From Polaribacter marinaquae (GTDB lineage Bacteria; Bacteroidota; Bacteroidia; Flavobacteriales; Flavobacteriaceae): DNA of 64,000 bases. This document shows, piece by piece, positions 63,746-64,000 of the stretch. Location: positions 151,501 to 215,500 of the forward strand of contig NZ_CP150496.1 of assembly GCF_038019025.1 (NCBI RefSeq). Direction: 5' to 3'. The position numbers and the translations under genes were made by a program. The first letter of the stretch is position 1; each line of letters begins with the position of its first letter. The notes beneath the pieces were generated by a model that was given only the letters and a program-made list of their open reading frames with translations, was not told where the DNA came from and made no database searches.

Positions 63746-63775
63746 TGTTTAACTTTGGTTTAAAATAATTAAACA
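63746..63775. promoter_or_regulatory. Inverted repeat TGTTTAA-N16-TTAAACA at the last lipoprotein promoter
   Basis: Left arm 63746-63752, right arm 63769-63775, 16 bases between; arms extend to TTTTGTTTAA / TTAAACAAAA (63743-63778). The left arm overlaps the -7 box. A second GTTTAA at 63758-63763 lies exactly 11 bases after the first. Same architecture as at crtI. Confidence 0.5.
63750..63757 (+). promoter_or_regulatory. Promoter -7 box of the last lipoprotein gene
   Basis: TAACTTTG, exact consensus, 28 bases before the ATG at 63786 and lying within the inverted repeat. Confidence 0.55.
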
Positions 63776-63785
63776 AAACAATATT

Positions 63786-64000
63786 ATGAAAAAACTAAAC
63801 TTAATTTTATTATTCTTATCATTTGCATTTTACAATTGTAATAATGAAGATGATTTCGATTACAAATTTTACACACCAACGGGAAACTCTATTACGTACA
63901 ACCTTGGTACTAAGGATGTATCAGGAATCTCAGGTAAAGTTTCTTTTGTAGAGAACCAAGATGCTTCTATTAACATTAATATTTCTCTAGATGGAACGCC
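63786..64000 (+). CDS. Lipoprotein, partial, possible CHRD-like domain
   Basis: The gene runs off the right edge; 71 codons are visible. It starts with a lipoprotein signal (KKLNLILLFLSFAFYNC, lipobox FYNC), an acidic linker (NNEDDFDY), then strands ISGKVSFVENQDASINI, ending at SLDGT. The block ISGKVSFVENQDASI followed by a small-residue turn resembles the start of CHRD-like domains in Flavobacteria lipoproteins; that is only a guess from a fragment. Its promoter carries the same inverted repeat as crtI, which suggests shared control. Confidence 0.75.
   Translation, partial: MKKLNLILLFLSFAFYNCNNEDDFDYKFYTPTGNSITYNLGTKDVSGISGKVSFVENQDASININISLDGT

Overview
The window comes from a low-GC marine-type member of the Flavobacteriaceae (Bacteroidota), most like Polaribacter or a close relative. 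The evidence is AT-rich DNA with strongly A/T-biased codon use, many copies of the Bacteroidota promoter -7 box TAnnTTTG, a SecA of over 1,100 residues without the C-terminal zinc motif, DUF2795, an outer-membrane receptor with a carboxypeptidase-regulatory-like domain, and a zeaxanthin-type carotenoid cluster. I see no rRNA, tRNA, insertion sequence, phage or CRISPR array. Genes are tightly packed and no gene-free stretch exceeds 300 bases. The longest gaps, 902-1146 and 48409-48676, hold promoters or leaders.

Layout. 1-16.4 kb is mostly housekeeping: a cut-off FecCD permease, rdgB, a membrane-bound XRE regulator, rlmH, a nadC / pentapeptide-repeat / yihY run, hisS, folE, secA, DUF2795, a cobalamin adenosyltransferase and a methyltransferase. 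These are followed by a two-gene polysaccharide export unit (Wza-like lipoprotein and tyrosine autokinase) and a DinB-like gene. 16.4-28 kb has guanine deaminase, fumC, a 57-residue membrane protein, a large outer-membrane barrel protein, arsC-like, prfB, an exported metalloprotease, a threonine-aldolase-like enzyme, and an ECF sigma factor with two downstream genes. 28.1-31.9 kb is a light and carotenoid locus: a MerR / B12-binding regulator with CarH-type residues, then crtI, crtB and crtZ. 31.9-42.1 kb is mixed: DUF1853, DUF2461, MATE, thioesterase, DEAD-box helicase, TRIC-like channel, tricorn-like protease, MaoC, and a membrane protein / XRE pair. 42.1-47.2 kb is a four-gene export operon (TetR, ABC, HlyD, TolC) whose ATPase domain has lost most catalytic motifs. 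47.4-51.8 kb carries a propeller-like lipoprotein, a cold-shock-domain protein, aroB, proline dehydrogenase and a LETM1-like small protein. 51.8-59.1 kb is a thiamin operon under a TPP riboswitch (thiS, thiC, TenI-like, thiD, thiE, thiG, thiH, thiF). The end holds typA, a small unknown gene, an MFS transporter, an HMG-CoA-lyase-like gene and a cut-off lipoprotein gene.

How it fits together. The most interesting signals are: (1) a probable adenosylcobalamin photoreceptor next to carotenoid genes, with a palindromic element TGTTTAA-N16-TTAAACA on the crtI promoter that recurs with identical spacing at the promoter of the last lipoprotein gene; (2) the exporter with a degenerate nucleotide-binding domain and a clean predicted TetR operator; (3) the thiamin operon with a second ThiE-like protein lacking both metal-binding aspartates and an unexplained stable stem-loop after thiC. 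Promoter boxes also correct several start codons (rdgB, hmgL and the MerR regulator) and suggest leaderless or nearly leaderless transcripts. All functional calls rest on reading the sequence and family knowledge; no database search was run.
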